Positions 38,312 to 50,198 are shown, numbered from the stretch's first letter. The stretch: DNA of 64,000 nucleotides from JBCCGG01 sp039029395 (GCA_039029395.1 JBCCGG010000003.1:124001-188000); one strand, 5' to 3'. Numbers and translations: made by a program. The notes: generated by a model not told the origin, from the letters alone.

Positions 38312-39782
38312 GCTAACCGAAGGTATGAGCGACCAGATGCACCAAGAGACGGCCTTATCTGACCTGAACATACGCGGCCTTTCGGCGGACAGCCGGAAGG
38401 TCGCGCCTGGTTTCCTGTTCGCCGCCCTGCCCGGCGCGCGCGAGGACGGCCGCAGCTACATCGCGGACGCGGTAAAGCGCGGCGCGATCGCGGTCCTGGC
38501 GCCGACCGGCACCACGCTCGACGCCTACGACCGGCCGCCTTTGCTGGTCACCGACGATAACCCGCGCCGGGCTCTCGCGCTCATGGCGGCGCGCTACTTC
38601 CGGCTCCAGCCGGCGATGATCGCGGCGGTCACCGGGACCAACGGCAAGACCTCGGTCGCCGAGTTCACCCGTCAGCTTTGGCGCCAGCACGGCAAGACCG
38701 CCATGAACCTGGGCACCCTGGGCCTGCGCCCGTGGCATCCCTCGGCGCCCGGTTCGCTCACCACGCCCGACCCGGTCGAGCTGCACCGCTGCCTGGACGC
38801 GGTCGCGCGCGAGGGTATCGACCATTTGATCCTCGAGGCCTCGAGCCACGGCCTCGATCAGTACCGCCTGGACGGCGTTCGCGTGCAGGCCGCCGCCTTT
38901 ACCAATCTGTCGCGCGACCACCTGGACTACCACGAGACCCTCGTGGCCTATCTGGCCGCCAAGCGGCGCCTGTTCGACGAGCTCCTACCGGGCGACGGCA
39001 CGGCGGTCTTGAACGCCGACGTGCCCGAGTTCGAGACGCTCGCCAAGGGCATTGCCGCACGAGGGCTCCGGTTGCTCGACTACGGCCACAAGGCCCAGGA
39101 GATTCGGCTGCTGGCCCGCACGCCGCAGGCCGACGGTCAGGAGCTGTCGCTGCAGGTACTCGGCCAAGAGCACACCGTCAAGCTGCCCCTGCCCGGGGAC
39201 TTCCAGGCGGCCAACGCCCTGGCCGCGCTCGGCCTGGCGCTTGCAACGGGCCTGCCGGTCGAGACCGCGGTCCCTGGCCTGGCCCGCTTGATGGGCGTGC
39301 CCGGGCGCCTGGAGCGGGTCGCGCGCAGCCCCGAGGGGGCCAGCGTCTATGTAGACTATGCCCATACGCCCGATGCCTTGCGCTGCGTGCTCGAGGCCCT
39401 TCGCCCCCACGCCAGCGAGCGCCTGCAGGTTGTGGTCGGTTGCGGCGGCGATCGGGACCGGGGCAAGCGCCCGCAAATGGGCCAGATCGCGACGCGACTC
39501 GCCGACCGGGTCATCGTGACGGACGACAATCCGCGCACAGAGGATCCGGCGGCAATTCGCAAAGAAGTTCTTGCCGGGGCTCCCGGCGCGTTGGAGATCG
39601 GCGAACGCGGGGCCGCGATTCAGGCCGCCGTCGCCGGACTGGGAGCCAATGATCTGCTGGTGATCGCCGGGAAGGGACACGAACCGGGACAGATCATCGG
39701 CGACCAGGTTCTGCCGTTCGACGACCGCGAGGTCGCGCGCGCCGCGGCGGAACGCGTTTGGGGGGAAGTGGGCGATGAATAA
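38298..39782 (+). CDS. murE: UDP-MurNAc-L-Ala-D-Glu:meso-diaminopimelate ligase MurE
   Basis: Adds the third residue to the peptidoglycan stem peptide. It has 494 residues. The ATP site is VTGTNGKTSVAEF (about 111-123), with LEASSHGLDQYRLDG and the ligase C-domain VYVDYAHTPDALRCVL. DNPR in VTDDNPRTEDP indicates meso-diaminopimelate as the amino acid. The start is TTG at 38298 giving MRLSELTEG, which matches the family start and lies inside ftsI; ATG codons 27 and 39 bp later would lose this segment. Confidence 0.93.
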   Translation: MRLSELTEGMSDQMHQETALSDLNIRGLSADSRKVAPGFLFAALPGAREDGRSYIADAVKRGAIAVLAPTGTTLDAYDRPPLLVTDDNPRRALALMAARYFRLQPAMIAAVTGTNGKTSVAEFTRQLWRQHGKTAMNLGTLGLRPWHPSAPGSLTTPDPVELHRCLDAVAREGIDHLILEASSHGLDQYRLDGVRVQAAAFTNLSRDHLDYHETLVAYLAAKRRLFDELLPGDGTAVLNADVPEFETLAKGIAARGLRLLDYGHKAQEIRLLARTPQADGQELSLQVLGQEHTVKLPLPGDFQAANALAALGLALATGLPVETAVPGLARLMGVPGRLERVARSPEGASVYVDYAHTPDALRCVLEALRPHASERLQVVVGCGGDRDRGKRPQMGQIATRLADRVIVTDDNPRTEDPAAIRKEVLAGAPGALEIGERGAAIQAAVAGLGANDLLVIAGKGHEPGQIIGDQVLPFDDREVARAAAERVWGEVGDE

Positions 39783-41229
39783 CAAGTCAAATGGCGACAA
39801 GGACATCCTCTGGACCACATCCGAGGTGGTCGAGGCGACCGGCGGCAAGACCAAGCGGGAATTCTCCGCCGGCGGGATCTCGATCGACAGCCGCTCGGTG
39901 ACACCAGGCGACCTTTTCATCGCGCTGGAAGGGCCGAACTTCGATGGGCACGATTACATAGGTGCCGCACTGGAGGCCGGCGCCGCCGCGGCGGTCGCCC
40001 ATCGCCGGCCCACGGGCTTGCCGCGCGGGGCGCCCTTGGTGATGGTCAAGGACAGCCTGGCGGCGCTCGGCGATCTGGGCCGCTTCGCCCGGGCGCGCAG
40101 CAACGCGCGGGTCATCGGTGTGACCGGAAGTGTCGGCAAGACCGGCACCAAGGAGGCGTTGCGCCACTGCCTGTCGGGCCAAGGCCCGACCGTCGCCAGC
40201 ATGGGCAGCCTGAACAATCACTGGGGCCTTCCCCTATCGCTCGCGCGCACGCCCCACAACGCGCTCTACGGCGTCTACGAGATGGGCATGAACCATCCCG
40301 GCGAGATCCGCGAGCTGACCAAGCTGGCGCGCCCCCATGTCGCCCTGATCACCGCGATCGCCCCGGCGCACAGCGCGTTCTTCGACTCGCTCGATCAGAT
40401 CGCCGAGGCCAAGGCCGAGATCTTCGAGGGCCTGGCGCCCGGCGGCACCGCCGTGATCGGCCGGGACTCGCCCTACTACGAGCTGCTCGCCCAGCGCGTC
40501 CGGGAGGCCGGCGCCGAGCGCTTGATCTCCTTCGGTCAGCACCCCGAGGCCGATGCGCGCCTGATCAACTACACGCTTCAGCCCGGCCACAGCACGGTGC
40601 GCGCGCTGATCGGCAACCGTGCGCTCGACTACTTCGTCAACCTGCCCGGCGCTCACTGGGTGATGAACTCCCTGGCGGTGCTGGCGACCATCAAGGCGAC
40701 CGGTGCGGACGTCGGCGCGGCGGCCGGCCAGTTGTGCCGGCTCAAGCCTCTGAAGGGCCGCGGCGCGCGCGAGGTCCTGACCCTAAACGGCGGCAGCTTC
40801 GAGCTGATCGACGACAGCTACAACGCCAACCCGACCTCCATGGCGGCGGCGATTGCCGTGCTCATGCAGGCTACCCTGGGCAATGGTGGGCGGCGCATCG
40901 CGGTGCTCGGCGACATGCTCGAGCTGGGCGACAAGGCGCCCGAGCTGCATGCTGCCCTGGCCGAACCGATCAAGGCGGCGGGCATCGACCTGGTCTACAC
41001 CTGCGGGCCCAACATGGCGGCCTTGCACGACGCCCTGCCGAAGACCTTGCGCGGCGGCCACACAGCGGACTCGCGGGGTCTTGCGCCGATGGTCGCGGCC
41101 GCGCTTCGTCCCGGCGACACGGTACTGGTCAAGGGCTCGCTGGGCAGCAAGATGGCGATCGTCATCAAGGCCCTCGAGGCGCTCGACACCCTGGGCGACA
41201 CCGCGCCGCGCGTCGCCAACGGCGAATAG
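39775..41229 (+). CDS. murF: UDP-MurNAc-tripeptide:D-Ala-D-Ala ligase MurF
   Basis: Attaches D-Ala-D-Ala to complete the UDP-MurNAc-pentapeptide. It has 484 residues. Motifs are SIDSRSVTPGDLFIAL, the ATP site VTGSVGKTGTKEAL, NNHWGLPLSLARTP, YEMGMNHPGEI and DDSYNANPTSMAAAI. The start overlaps murE by 8 bp. The next gene, mraY, starts 15 bp later. Confidence 0.95.
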   Translation: MNNKSNGDKDILWTTSEVVEATGGKTKREFSAGGISIDSRSVTPGDLFIALEGPNFDGHDYIGAALEAGAAAAVAHRRPTGLPRGAPLVMVKDSLAALGDLGRFARARSNARVIGVTGSVGKTGTKEALRHCLSGQGPTVASMGSLNNHWGLPLSLARTPHNALYGVYEMGMNHPGEIRELTKLARPHVALITAIAPAHSAFFDSLDQIAEAKAEIFEGLAPGGTAVIGRDSPYYELLAQRVREAGAERLISFGQHPEADARLINYTLQPGHSTVRALIGNRALDYFVNLPGAHWVMNSLAVLATIKATGADVGAAAGQLCRLKPLKGRGAREVLTLNGGSFELIDDSYNANPTSMAAAIAVLMQATLGNGGRRIAVLGDMLELGDKAPELHAALAEPIKAAGIDLVYTCGPNMAALHDALPKTLRGGHTADSRGLAPMVAAALRPGDTVLVKGSLGSKMAIVIKALEALDTLGDTAPRVANGE

Positions 41230-41244
41230 GGGAAGCGCCCGGGC

Positions 41245-42333
41245 ATGCTTTTCAACGTCCTCGTACCGCTGGCCGACGAGCACATTGTGTTCAACGTCTT
41301 CCGTTACCTGACCTTCAGGAGCGGCGGCGCGGTGATCACCGCCCTGGTGATTAGCTTTTTGCTCGGCCCCAGGGTCATCGCCTGGCTCAAGTCGCGCCAG
41401 GCCGAGGGCCAGCCGATCCGCGAGGATGGACCTGAGAGCCATCTGCTGACCAAGAAGGGCACGCCGACCATGGGCGGCGTGTTGATCCTGCTGGCGATCA
41501 GCATCTCGACCTTGCTGTGGGCCGATCTCACCAACGGCTTCGTCTGGGTGATTCTCTTCGTCACCATCGGCTTCGGTCTGATCGGCTTCGGCGACGACTA
41601 TCTGAAGCTGACCCGGCGCAGCGCAAGCGGGCTCAAGAGCCGCTACAAGTTCGCGGCGCAAATCCTGATCGCCCTGGCCGCCGCGGTGTGGATCGTGCTT
41701 CTGAGCCCGGAGGCCCTGGCCACCCAACTGGCGGTGCCTTTCTTCAAGAACCTGCTGATCAACTTCGGCTGGGGTTTCCTCTTGATTTCGGTCTTCGTCA
41801 TGGTCGGCGCGTCGAACGCGGTCAACCTGACCGACGGACTCGACGGCCTGGCAATCGTGCCGGTCATGATCGCCGCCGGCTGCTTCGCGCTGATCGCCTG
41901 GCTGGTCGGCAACACGGTCTACTCCAACTATCTGCAGATCCACTACGTGCCTGGCACCGGCGAGCTGGCGGTGTTCTGCGCCGCCCTGGTCGGCGCTTCG
42001 CTCGGCTTCCTTTGGTTCAACGCGCCGCCGGCCATGGTCTTCATGGGCGACACCGGCTCGCTGTCCTGCGGCGGCGCGCTGGGCGGCATCGCGGTGATCA
42101 CCAAGCACGAGCTGGTGCTGGCGATCATCGGCGGCCTCTTCGTGCTCGAGACCGTATCGGTGATCGTCCAAGTCGGCTCCTTCAAGCTGACCGGCCGCCG
42201 GGTGTTCCGCATGGCGCCCCTGCACCACCACTTCGAGAAGCTCGGCTGGGCCGAGCCGACCATCGTGATCCGCTTTTGGATCATCGCCTCGATCCTGGCG
42301 CTCGCCGGGCTCTCCACCCTGAAGCTGCGCTAG
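41245..42333 (+). CDS. mraY: Phospho-MurNAc-pentapeptide transferase MraY
   Basis: Integral membrane enzyme that makes lipid I from UDP-MurNAc-pentapeptide and undecaprenyl phosphate. It has 362 residues and about ten membrane segments. Signatures are KKGTPTMGGVLILLAI, GFGDDYLKLTRR with the catalytic aspartates, NLTDGLDGLAIVP, FMGDTGSL and MAPLHHHFEKLGWAE. The start at 41245 is an ATG 15 bp after the murF stop. Confidence 0.96.
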   Translation: MLFNVLVPLADEHIVFNVFRYLTFRSGGAVITALVISFLLGPRVIAWLKSRQAEGQPIREDGPESHLLTKKGTPTMGGVLILLAISISTLLWADLTNGFVWVILFVTIGFGLIGFGDDYLKLTRRSASGLKSRYKFAAQILIALAAAVWIVLLSPEALATQLAVPFFKNLLINFGWGFLLISVFVMVGASNAVNLTDGLDGLAIVPVMIAAGCFALIAWLVGNTVYSNYLQIHYVPGTGELAVFCAALVGASLGFLWFNAPPAMVFMGDTGSLSCGGALGGIAVITKHELVLAIIGGLFVLETVSVIVQVGSFKLTGRRVFRMAPLHHHFEKLGWAEPTIVIRFWIIASILALAGLSTLKLR

Positions 42334-42344
42334 GGGGCGGGACG

Positions 42345-43760
42345 ATGATCGATCTCTTCTACTTCGGTGGCTACCCGGTGGCGGTGCTAGGCCTCGGCCG
42401 TTCCGGGCTCTCGGCCGCCAAGGCGCTGGTCCAGTGCGGCGCCGAAGTCTCGGCCTGGGACGACGATCCGGCCAAGCGCGAAGCGGCTGCCGCGGCCGGC
42501 ATCCCGATCGCCGAATTGACGGCCGTCGACTGGCGCCAAATGACCACCCTGGTGATCTCGCCGGGTATCCCCCACGACCAGCCGGCACCGCACCCGGTGG
42601 CGGCCCTGGCGCGGGCCGGGAACTGCGAAATCATTGGCGACATCGAGCTTCTGGCGCGCGCCCAACGGGACGCCGGCTACATCGGCATCACCGGGACCAA
42701 CGGCAAATCGACCACCACCAGCCTGATCGGACACGTTCTGGAGACCGCTGGGCGCGACGTCGAGGTTGGCGGCAACCTGGGCATCCCGGTGCTCGAGCTA
42801 GCCGGCCTGGATTCGACTGGCAGCTACGTGCTCGAGATGTCGAGCTACCAGCTCGAGATCACTTTCTCGATCACTTTCGACGTGGCGGTGCTGCTCAACA
42901 TCAGCCCGGACCACCTTGAGCGACACGGTGGCTTCGAGGGCTACGTCAAGGCCAAACGAGAGATCTTCCGGCGCCAGACCAAGCCGCGCACGGCTGTGAT
43001 CGGTACCGACGACGAGACCTGCCGGGCGATCTTCGAGGAGCTACGCCAAGCCGACGAGCAGAACGTGATCCCGATCTCTGGCAACACAGCGGTCGCGGGC
43101 GGCGTGTTCCAGCAAAACGGCATCCTGATCGACGACTTGGAAGGCCAAGCGGCGCCGGTGCTGAGCCTGGCCGACGTGCCGAGCCTGCCCGGAATCCACA
43201 ATGCCCAGAACGCCGCCGCGGCCTATGCCGTGTGCAAGACAATGGGCGTCCAGCCGCCGGTCATCGCCGCCTGCATCTCGAGCTTCCCGGGCCTGTCCCA
43301 CCGCCAGGAGGTCATCGCGGTGGTCGACGGCATCGTCTATATCAACGATTCCAAGGCGACCAACGCCGAGGCCGCCAAGCGCGCGCTGGCCTGCTACGGG
43401 CGGATCTACTGGATCGCCGGCGGACGGGCCAAGGACGGCGGCCTGGACGGAGTGGAGCCGCTCTTGAGCCGGGTTGCCAAGGCCTTCTTGATCGGCGAGG
43501 CGGAAGGCGCCTTCGCCGACCAGCTCGACGGCAAGGTGGCGCTCAGCCGCTGCGGCGATCTGGCCAGCGCACTCGAAGAGGCGCGCGCCGCGGCCATGAA
43601 CGACGCCGAGGCGGACCGTGTGGTCCTGCTGTCCCCGGCCGCCGCTTCCTTCGACCAGTTCAGCGATTTCGAGGCGCGCGGCGAGGCCTTCCGCGCCCTG
43701 GTCGAGGCCCTGCCCGGCCGCCACGAGGATTTGGGGCCCGGCGGGAGGGTGCTGCAATGA
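42345..43760 (+). CDS. murD: UDP-MurNAc-L-alanine:D-glutamate ligase MurD
   Basis: Adds D-glutamate to UDP-MurNAc-L-Ala. It has 471 residues. The N-domain starts YPVAVLGLGRSGLSAAKAL, the ATP site is ITGTNGKSTTTSLIGH, and ISPDHLERHGGFEGYVKAK and INDSKATNAEAAKRAL are MurD-specific. The ATG at 42345 is 11 bp after the mraY stop with GGGGCGGGA upstream. The stop overlaps the ftsW start by 4 bp. Confidence 0.95.
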   Translation: MIDLFYFGGYPVAVLGLGRSGLSAAKALVQCGAEVSAWDDDPAKREAAAAAGIPIAELTAVDWRQMTTLVISPGIPHDQPAPHPVAALARAGNCEIIGDIELLARAQRDAGYIGITGTNGKSTTTSLIGHVLETAGRDVEVGGNLGIPVLELAGLDSTGSYVLEMSSYQLEITFSITFDVAVLLNISPDHLERHGGFEGYVKAKREIFRRQTKPRTAVIGTDDETCRAIFEELRQADEQNVIPISGNTAVAGGVFQQNGILIDDLEGQAAPVLSLADVPSLPGIHNAQNAAAAYAVCKTMGVQPPVIAACISSFPGLSHRQEVIAVVDGIVYINDSKATNAEAAKRALACYGRIYWIAGGRAKDGGLDGVEPLLSRVAKAFLIGEAEGAFADQLDGKVALSRCGDLASALEEARAAAMNDAEADRVVLLSPAAASFDQFSDFEARGEAFRALVEALPGRHEDLGPGGRVLQ

Positions 43761-44881
43761 ACATCTTCAGCCGCACCGATACCAGCGTCCTGGGCCACTG
43801 GTGGTGGACCGTCGACCGCTGGATTCTGGCCGCCCTGATTCTGCTCATGGCGATCGGCGCAATTTTAATCTTGGCGGCCTCGCCGGCCGCAGCCGAGCGC
43901 ATCGGCCTGCCGTCGTTCCAGCTCGCCCAAAGGCAGTTCATCCTGCTGCCGCCGGCGCTGGCGATCCTGATCGGCGTCTCGCTCTTGGAGCCGCGCTGGA
44001 TCCGACGTCTGGCCGTGGTTGGCCTGGTCGGCGCGCTGTTGTTGTGCGTCATGACCCTTCTGACCGGCAACGAGATCAAAGGCGCGACCCGCTGGATCTC
44101 GATCGGCGGCCTGTCCCTGCAGCCCTCCGAGTTCGTCAAGCCTTGCTTCGCCGTGGCGGCCGCCTGGCTGTTCGCCCAGGAGCGCTGCCAAATCGGCTTT
44201 CCCGGGCGCTGGCTGGTCGCCGGGCTGTGGCTCGCGGTCGTCAGCCTGCTTCTGCTGCAACCGGATCTGGGCCAGGCCTTCGTGGTGACCGCGGTGTGGG
44301 GCGTGCAGTTCTTCTTGGCCGGTCTGCCCATGCTCTGGGTCGGCATCTTGATGGCGCTTGGCGTGCTCGGCCTGTTCGGCGCCTACGTCGCCCTGCCCCA
44401 CGTGACCGCGCGCATCGACTCCTTCATCGACCCCCAGGCCGGCGACCGCTACCAGATCGATCGCTCGATCGAGGCCTTCATGCGCGGCGGTCTGTTCGGC
44501 AAAGGACCGGGCGAAGGCACGGTCAAGGCACAGCTGCCGGATTCCCATTCCGACTTCATCTTCGCGGTCGCCGGCGAGGAGTTCGGCCTGATCGTCTGCC
44601 TGATCATACTGCTGCTCTTCGCCTTCGTGGTGCTGCGTGGCTTCTCCCGGGCGTTTCAGGACCGCAGCCTCTTCGCGCTTTTGGCGACCAGCGGCCTGCT
44701 CGCTCAGTTCGGCCTGCAAGCGCTGATCAACATGGCCTCCAGCCTGCACCTCATGCCGACCAAGGGCATGACCCTGCCGTTCATCAGTTACGGCGGCTCC
44801 TCCTTGCTGGCGCTTGCGCTGGGCATGGGCATGGTCTTGGCCCTGACCCGCCGGCGGCTTGGTCCGGAGGCGACGCCATGA
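43757..44881 (+). CDS. ftsW: Peptidoglycan glycosyltransferase FtsW
   Basis: SEDS-family polymerase of septal peptidoglycan. It has 374 residues and about ten membrane segments. Signatures include GATRWISIGGLSLQPSEF, LLLLQPDLGQAFV, FGKGPGEGTVKAQLPDSHSD, FIFAVAGEEFG and MPTKGMTLPFISYGGSSLL. The ATGA overlap with murD fixes the start, and ftsW overlaps murG the same way. Confidence 0.95.
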   Translation: MNIFSRTDTSVLGHWWWTVDRWILAALILLMAIGAILILAASPAAAERIGLPSFQLAQRQFILLPPALAILIGVSLLEPRWIRRLAVVGLVGALLLCVMTLLTGNEIKGATRWISIGGLSLQPSEFVKPCFAVAAAWLFAQERCQIGFPGRWLVAGLWLAVVSLLLLQPDLGQAFVVTAVWGVQFFLAGLPMLWVGILMALGVLGLFGAYVALPHVTARIDSFIDPQAGDRYQIDRSIEAFMRGGLFGKGPGEGTVKAQLPDSHSDFIFAVAGEEFGLIVCLIILLLFAFVVLRGFSRAFQDRSLFALLATSGLLAQFGLQALINMASSLHLMPTKGMTLPFISYGGSSLLALALGMGMVLALTRRRLGPEATP

Positions 44882-46031
44882 ACGGACAATCCCCCAAAAA
44901 AGTCGTTCTCGCCGCTGGCGGCACCGGCGGCCACATGTTCCCAGCCCAAGCGCTTGCCCGGGAGCTTCTGGCACGCGACATCGCGGTCACTTTGATCACC
45001 GACCAGCGCGGCGGCGGCTTCGGGCCCGACCTGCCCCAGGTCGAGACCTACCGGATCAGCGCCGGCGCGATTGCCGGCGGCGGGCTGATCGGCAAGGCGC
45101 TCGGCGTGTGCCGGCTGATGCTGGGCGCGTTCCAGGCGCGCCGCTTGCTCGTCACCCTGGCACCTGACCGGGTGGTCGGCTTCGGTGGCTATCCCTCTGT
45201 GCCGACCGTGATGGCCGCCGCCCACGCCGGCCTGCCGATTGTACTGCACGAGCAGAACGCCGTGCTCGGCCGGGCCAACCGCCTGCTAGCCGGGCGCGCC
45301 CAGGCGATCGCGACCTCCTTCCCGGCCGTCCAAGGGTTCCGCGACGAGGACCGCGCCAAGACGGTCTTGACCGGCAACCCGGTGCGCAGCGCGATTGCGG
45401 CGCTGGCCCGCAAGCCAACGGCGGTCGCCGGCGATGACGACAAGCTCCACCTGCTGGTCACCGGCGGCAGCCAGGGTGCCAGCGTGTTCAACGAGCTGGT
45501 GCCTCAGGCGATCGCCGCCCTGCCCGAGCCCCTGCGACGGCGTCTCTCGGTTACCCAGCAGGTGCGCGGCGACGTCACGGCGCAGATCAGCGCCCGCTAT
45601 CACGAGGCCGGCGTGGCCTGTGAGCTGGCCGCCTTCTTCGACGATCTGCCGGCGCGCCTGGCCAAGGCGCAGCTGGTGATCTGCCGGTCCGGCGCCTCGA
45701 CCGTGGCCGAGCTGGCGGCCGCTGGCCGGCCGGCGATCCTGGTGCCCTATCCCCACGCCACGGACGACCACCAACGCGCCAACGCGGAAGCGCTGGCCGA
45801 AGCCGGCGGGGGCTGGCTGATGCCCCAAGCGACGCTCACATCCGAGCTTTTGGCCGAGCGTCTGGCCAAGATCTTGGGCGAGCCCGCGGTCCTGACGCGC
45901 GCCGCGCACTGCGCTGCCGCCACGGCCCGCCTGGAGGCCGCCAAGAGCCTCGCCGAGCTCGTGCTCGGCCTGCTGCCACGGACCAACGGCGCAAGTCCCT
46001 CCAAAGGGCGCGACAGAAAGGACGCCGCCGC

Positions 46032-46035
<4 letters not shown>
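44878..46035 (+). CDS. murG: UDP-GlcNAc:lipid I GlcNAc transferase MurG
   Basis: Peripheral membrane glycosyltransferase that makes lipid II. It has 385 residues. Motifs are LAAGGTGGHMFPAQALA, GFGGYPSVPTVMAA, LHEQNAVLGRANRLL, LVTGGSQGASVFNE, SGASTVAELAAAGRPAI and PHATDDHQRANAE. The start overlaps ftsW by 4 bp (ATGA). The C-terminal tail of about 20 residues is unusually polar. Confidence 0.95.
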
Positions 46036-47479
<1,444 letters not shown>

Positions 47480-47483
<4 letters not shown>

Positions 47484-48427
47484 TGCCCATGCGTAAAGAC
47501 CCCGAAGAGCGCCTGATCGACCGCCTGCCGCCTGTGCGCGGCCGGCTGACCGAGGGCGCTTCGCTGGCGCGGGTCACCTGGTTCCAGGTCGGCGGTCCGG
47601 CCGAGGTGCTGTTCAAGCCGGCCGACCGGGAGGACCTGTTGGCGTTCCTGGCGGCCAAGCCGGCCGACGTGCCGGTCACCGTCCTCGGCGTCGGCTCCAA
47701 TCTGCTGGTGCGCGACGGCGGCGTGCCGGGCGTGGTCTTGCGTCTGGGCCGGGCCTTCGCCATGGCCGAGGCCGAAGGCGAAACCATGGTGGCGGGCGCC
47801 GCAATTCTCGATTTGAACCTGGCGACCGCCGCCAAGCTGGCGGGCCTCTCCGGGCTCGAGTTCTTCGCCGGCATCCCCGGCACGATCGGTGGTGCGCTCC
47901 GGATGAACGCCGGCGCCTATGGCCGTGAGACCAAGGATGTGGTGCTCTCCGCCGAAGCGATCGACCCGATCGGCGAGGTTCATCAGCTCACGCCGGCCCA
48001 GCTCGGCCACAGCTACCGCCACTCCACGGTGCCAGAGGATTGGATCTTCCTGGGTGCCCGTTTCGCCGGCCAGCCGGACGACCCGGCGGTGATCGCCGGC
48101 TGCATGGCCGCGATCCAGCAGGCGCGCGCCGAGAGCCAGCCGATCCGCACCCGCACCGGCGGCTCGACCTTTAAGAACCCGCCGGGCCTCAAGGCCTGGC
48201 AACTGATCGACCGGGCCGGCTGCCGGGGCTTGGTGATCGGTGACGCCCAGGTTTCCGAAAAGCACTGCAACTTCCTGATCAACCGCGGCCAAGCCAGCGC
48301 CGACGATTTGGAGCGTCTGGGCGAGGAGGTACGCCGCCGCGTTCTCGAGACCAGCGGCGTCGAGCTGCAATGGGAGATCCGCCGGATCGGCGTGCCGTCA
48401 GGCGCCGGAGGTGGATCAATAGGATGA
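47480..48427 (+). CDS. murB: UDP-N-acetylenolpyruvoylglucosamine reductase MurB
   Basis: FAD- and NADPH-dependent reductase that makes UDP-MurNAc. It has 315 residues and is of the shorter type II-like form. FAD-contact segments are LGVGSNLLVRDGGVPGVVLRL (split as VLGVGSNLLVRDG), GLSGLEFFAGIPGTIGGALR and MNAGAYGRE. The catalytic region GGSTFKNPPGLKAWQLID is present. The start overlaps murC by 4 bp. Confidence 0.94.
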
Positions 48428-49353
48428 CAAAAAAGAAAAAACACGTCGCCGTCCTGATGGGTGGCCAGTCGGCCGAACGGGAAGTTTCCATGGTCAGTGG
48501 AGAGGCCTGCGCCGCCGCCCTGCGCGAGGCCGGCTACCGGGTCAGCGAAATCGTCGTCGGTCACGACATCCGCGATCTAGTCGAGGCGCTGACGCCCGCG
48601 CCCGATGCGGTCTTCAACGCCCTGCACGGCCGGCTCGGCGAGGACGGCTGCGTCCAGGGCCTGCTCGAGCTGATGCACATTCCCTACACCCACTCCGGCG
48701 TGCTGGCCTCGGCGCTGGCCATGAACAAGCCGGCCGCCAAGCGGATCTTCAAAAGGGCCGGCATCGCCTGTCCCGAGGGCAAGGTGGTGCCGCGCGAAGA
48801 GCTCACCAAGGGTGACCCCATGGCCCGGCCCTTCGTGATCAAGCCGGTCGACGAAGGCTCTTCGGTCGGCGTCAAGATCCTCCAGCGCGGCGACAACAAG
48901 CCTGCGCTCAACGGCGGTGACTGGCCCTATCACGACGAGATTTTGGTCGAGCGCTTCATCCCGGGCCGGGAGCTTACGGTCAGCGTCATGGGCGACCGGC
49001 CGCTCGCGGTCACCGAGGTCAAGCCACGCCAGGGCTTTTACGACTACGAGACCAAGTACACCGAGAACAAGGCCGACCACATCGTGCCCGCCGAGGTGCC
49101 GGCCTCGATCTACGAACTCGCCCTGGAACAAGCCCTGCTGGCTCATCAGGTGCTCGGCTGCCGGGGCGTGAGCCGGGCCGACTTCCGGTACGACGACACC
49201 GAGCAGGACCCGGGTCAGCTCTACCTGCTGGAGATCAACACCCAGCCCGGCATGACCCCGCTCAGCCTGGTGCCCGAGCAGGCCAACTACCTGGGCATTT
49301 CCTTCCCCGAGATTTGCGCCTGGATGGTGGAGCACGCCCAATGCGACGAGTAA
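48424..49353 (+). CDS. ddl: D-alanine:D-alanine ligase
   Basis: Makes D-Ala-D-Ala for MurF. It has 309 residues in an ATP-grasp fold. Motifs are VLMGGQSAEREVSMVSG, NALHGRLGEDGCVQGLLE, IPYTHSGVLASALAMNKP, PFVIKPVDEGSSVGV and LLEINTQPGMTPLSLVP. The ATG overlaps the murB stop by 4 bp, and the 3' end overlaps ftsQ by 13 bp. Confidence 0.95.
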   Translation: MTKKKKHVAVLMGGQSAEREVSMVSGEACAAALREAGYRVSEIVVGHDIRDLVEALTPAPDAVFNALHGRLGEDGCVQGLLELMHIPYTHSGVLASALAMNKPAAKRIFKRAGIACPEGKVVPREELTKGDPMARPFVIKPVDEGSSVGVKILQRGDNKPALNGGDWPYHDEILVERFIPGRELTVSVMGDRPLAVTEVKPRQGFYDYETKYTENKADHIVPAEVPASIYELALEQALLAHQVLGCRGVSRADFRYDDTEQDPGQLYLLEINTQPGMTPLSLVPEQANYLGISFPEICAWMVEHAQCDE

Positions 49354-50198
49354 GCAAGAGCAAAAAGACCAAAAAGGGCGCACAGCGGCGGCGTGGCGCG
49401 CCCGCCGGGCTCGACCGTATTTGGCTGCTGCGCGGCGGTCTGGCGCTGTGCGCGCTGCTTGTGCTCGGCGGCGGCGGCTGGCTGTGGACCAGCGGCTGGG
49501 TCGAGCGGCAAGCCGAGGCCGTGGTCGAGCAGTTCCACAAGGGCGCGGTCAGCGCCGGCCTGGCGGTCGGCCAAGTGCTCGTCGAGGGCCGGGTGCGCAG
49601 CGAGAAGGATGTATTGTTGGCCGCCATTGGCGTCGAGCGGGGCATGTCGATCCTGGCGATCGATCTGGACGCGGCCCAGGCGAAGCTGACCGCCCTGCCC
49701 TGGATCGCCGAGGCCGAGGTCGAACGCCAGCTGCCGGACATTGTCTACCTGCGCCTGGTCGAACGCCAGCCGGTGGCGCTTTGGCAGCTCGAAGGACGGC
49801 TCGCGGTGATCGACCGGGAGGGCGTCGTGATCCCCGATATCCCGGCGAAGTCCTTTGCGGCCTTGCCCCTGGTGGTCGGTCCGGGCGCGGCACAGGAAGC
49901 AAGCGCGCTGCTCGGGATACTGGCGCGCGAGCCCGACCTCGAGAAGAAGGTTACCGCCTCGGTCAGGGTCGGCGAGCGCCGCTGGAACTTGCAGATGGAA
50001 GGCGGCATCGACGTGCGCTTGCCGGAACAGGGCGAAGCGGAGGCCTGGTCTCATTTCGCGCGCATGGAACGAAAGCACGGGCTCTTGAAGCGCGACGTGG
50101 TGGCGATCGACCTGCGCCTGCCAGACCGCCTGGTGGTGCGCGTCGGCGGTGAAAAGGGAACGCGCGACCTGGTGGTCGGCGACGGCAAGAACACCTGA
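49341..50198 (+). CDS. ftsQ: Cell division protein FtsQ
   Basis: Bitopic division protein of 285 residues. A basic cytoplasmic tail (RRVSKSKKTKKGAQRRR) precedes one membrane segment (about 29-47). The POTRA domain follows, with VLVEGRVRSEKDVLLAAIG and IAEAEVERQLPDIVYLRLVE, and then the beta domain with RQPVALWQLEGRLAVIDREG. Position between ddl and ftsA agrees. The ATG at 49341 lies within the end of ddl. Confidence 0.94.
   Translation: MRRVSKSKKTKKGAQRRRGAPAGLDRIWLLRGGLALCALLVLGGGGWLWTSGWVERQAEAVVEQFHKGAVSAGLAVGQVLVEGRVRSEKDVLLAAIGVERGMSILAIDLDAAQAKLTALPWIAEAEVERQLPDIVYLRLVERQPVALWQLEGRLAVIDREGVVIPDIPAKSFAALPLVVGPGAAQEASALLGILAREPDLEKKVTASVRVGERRWNLQMEGGIDVRLPEQGEAEAWSHFARMERKHGLLKRDVVAIDLRLPDRLVVRVGGEKGTRDLVVGDGKNT

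Noticed and set aside
40783..42588. 601-residue minus-strand frame across murF, mraY and murD
   Set aside because: Its composition is repetitive Gln/Asp/Arg/Gly, typical of antisense high-GC sequence, and the three plus-strand genes are certain.
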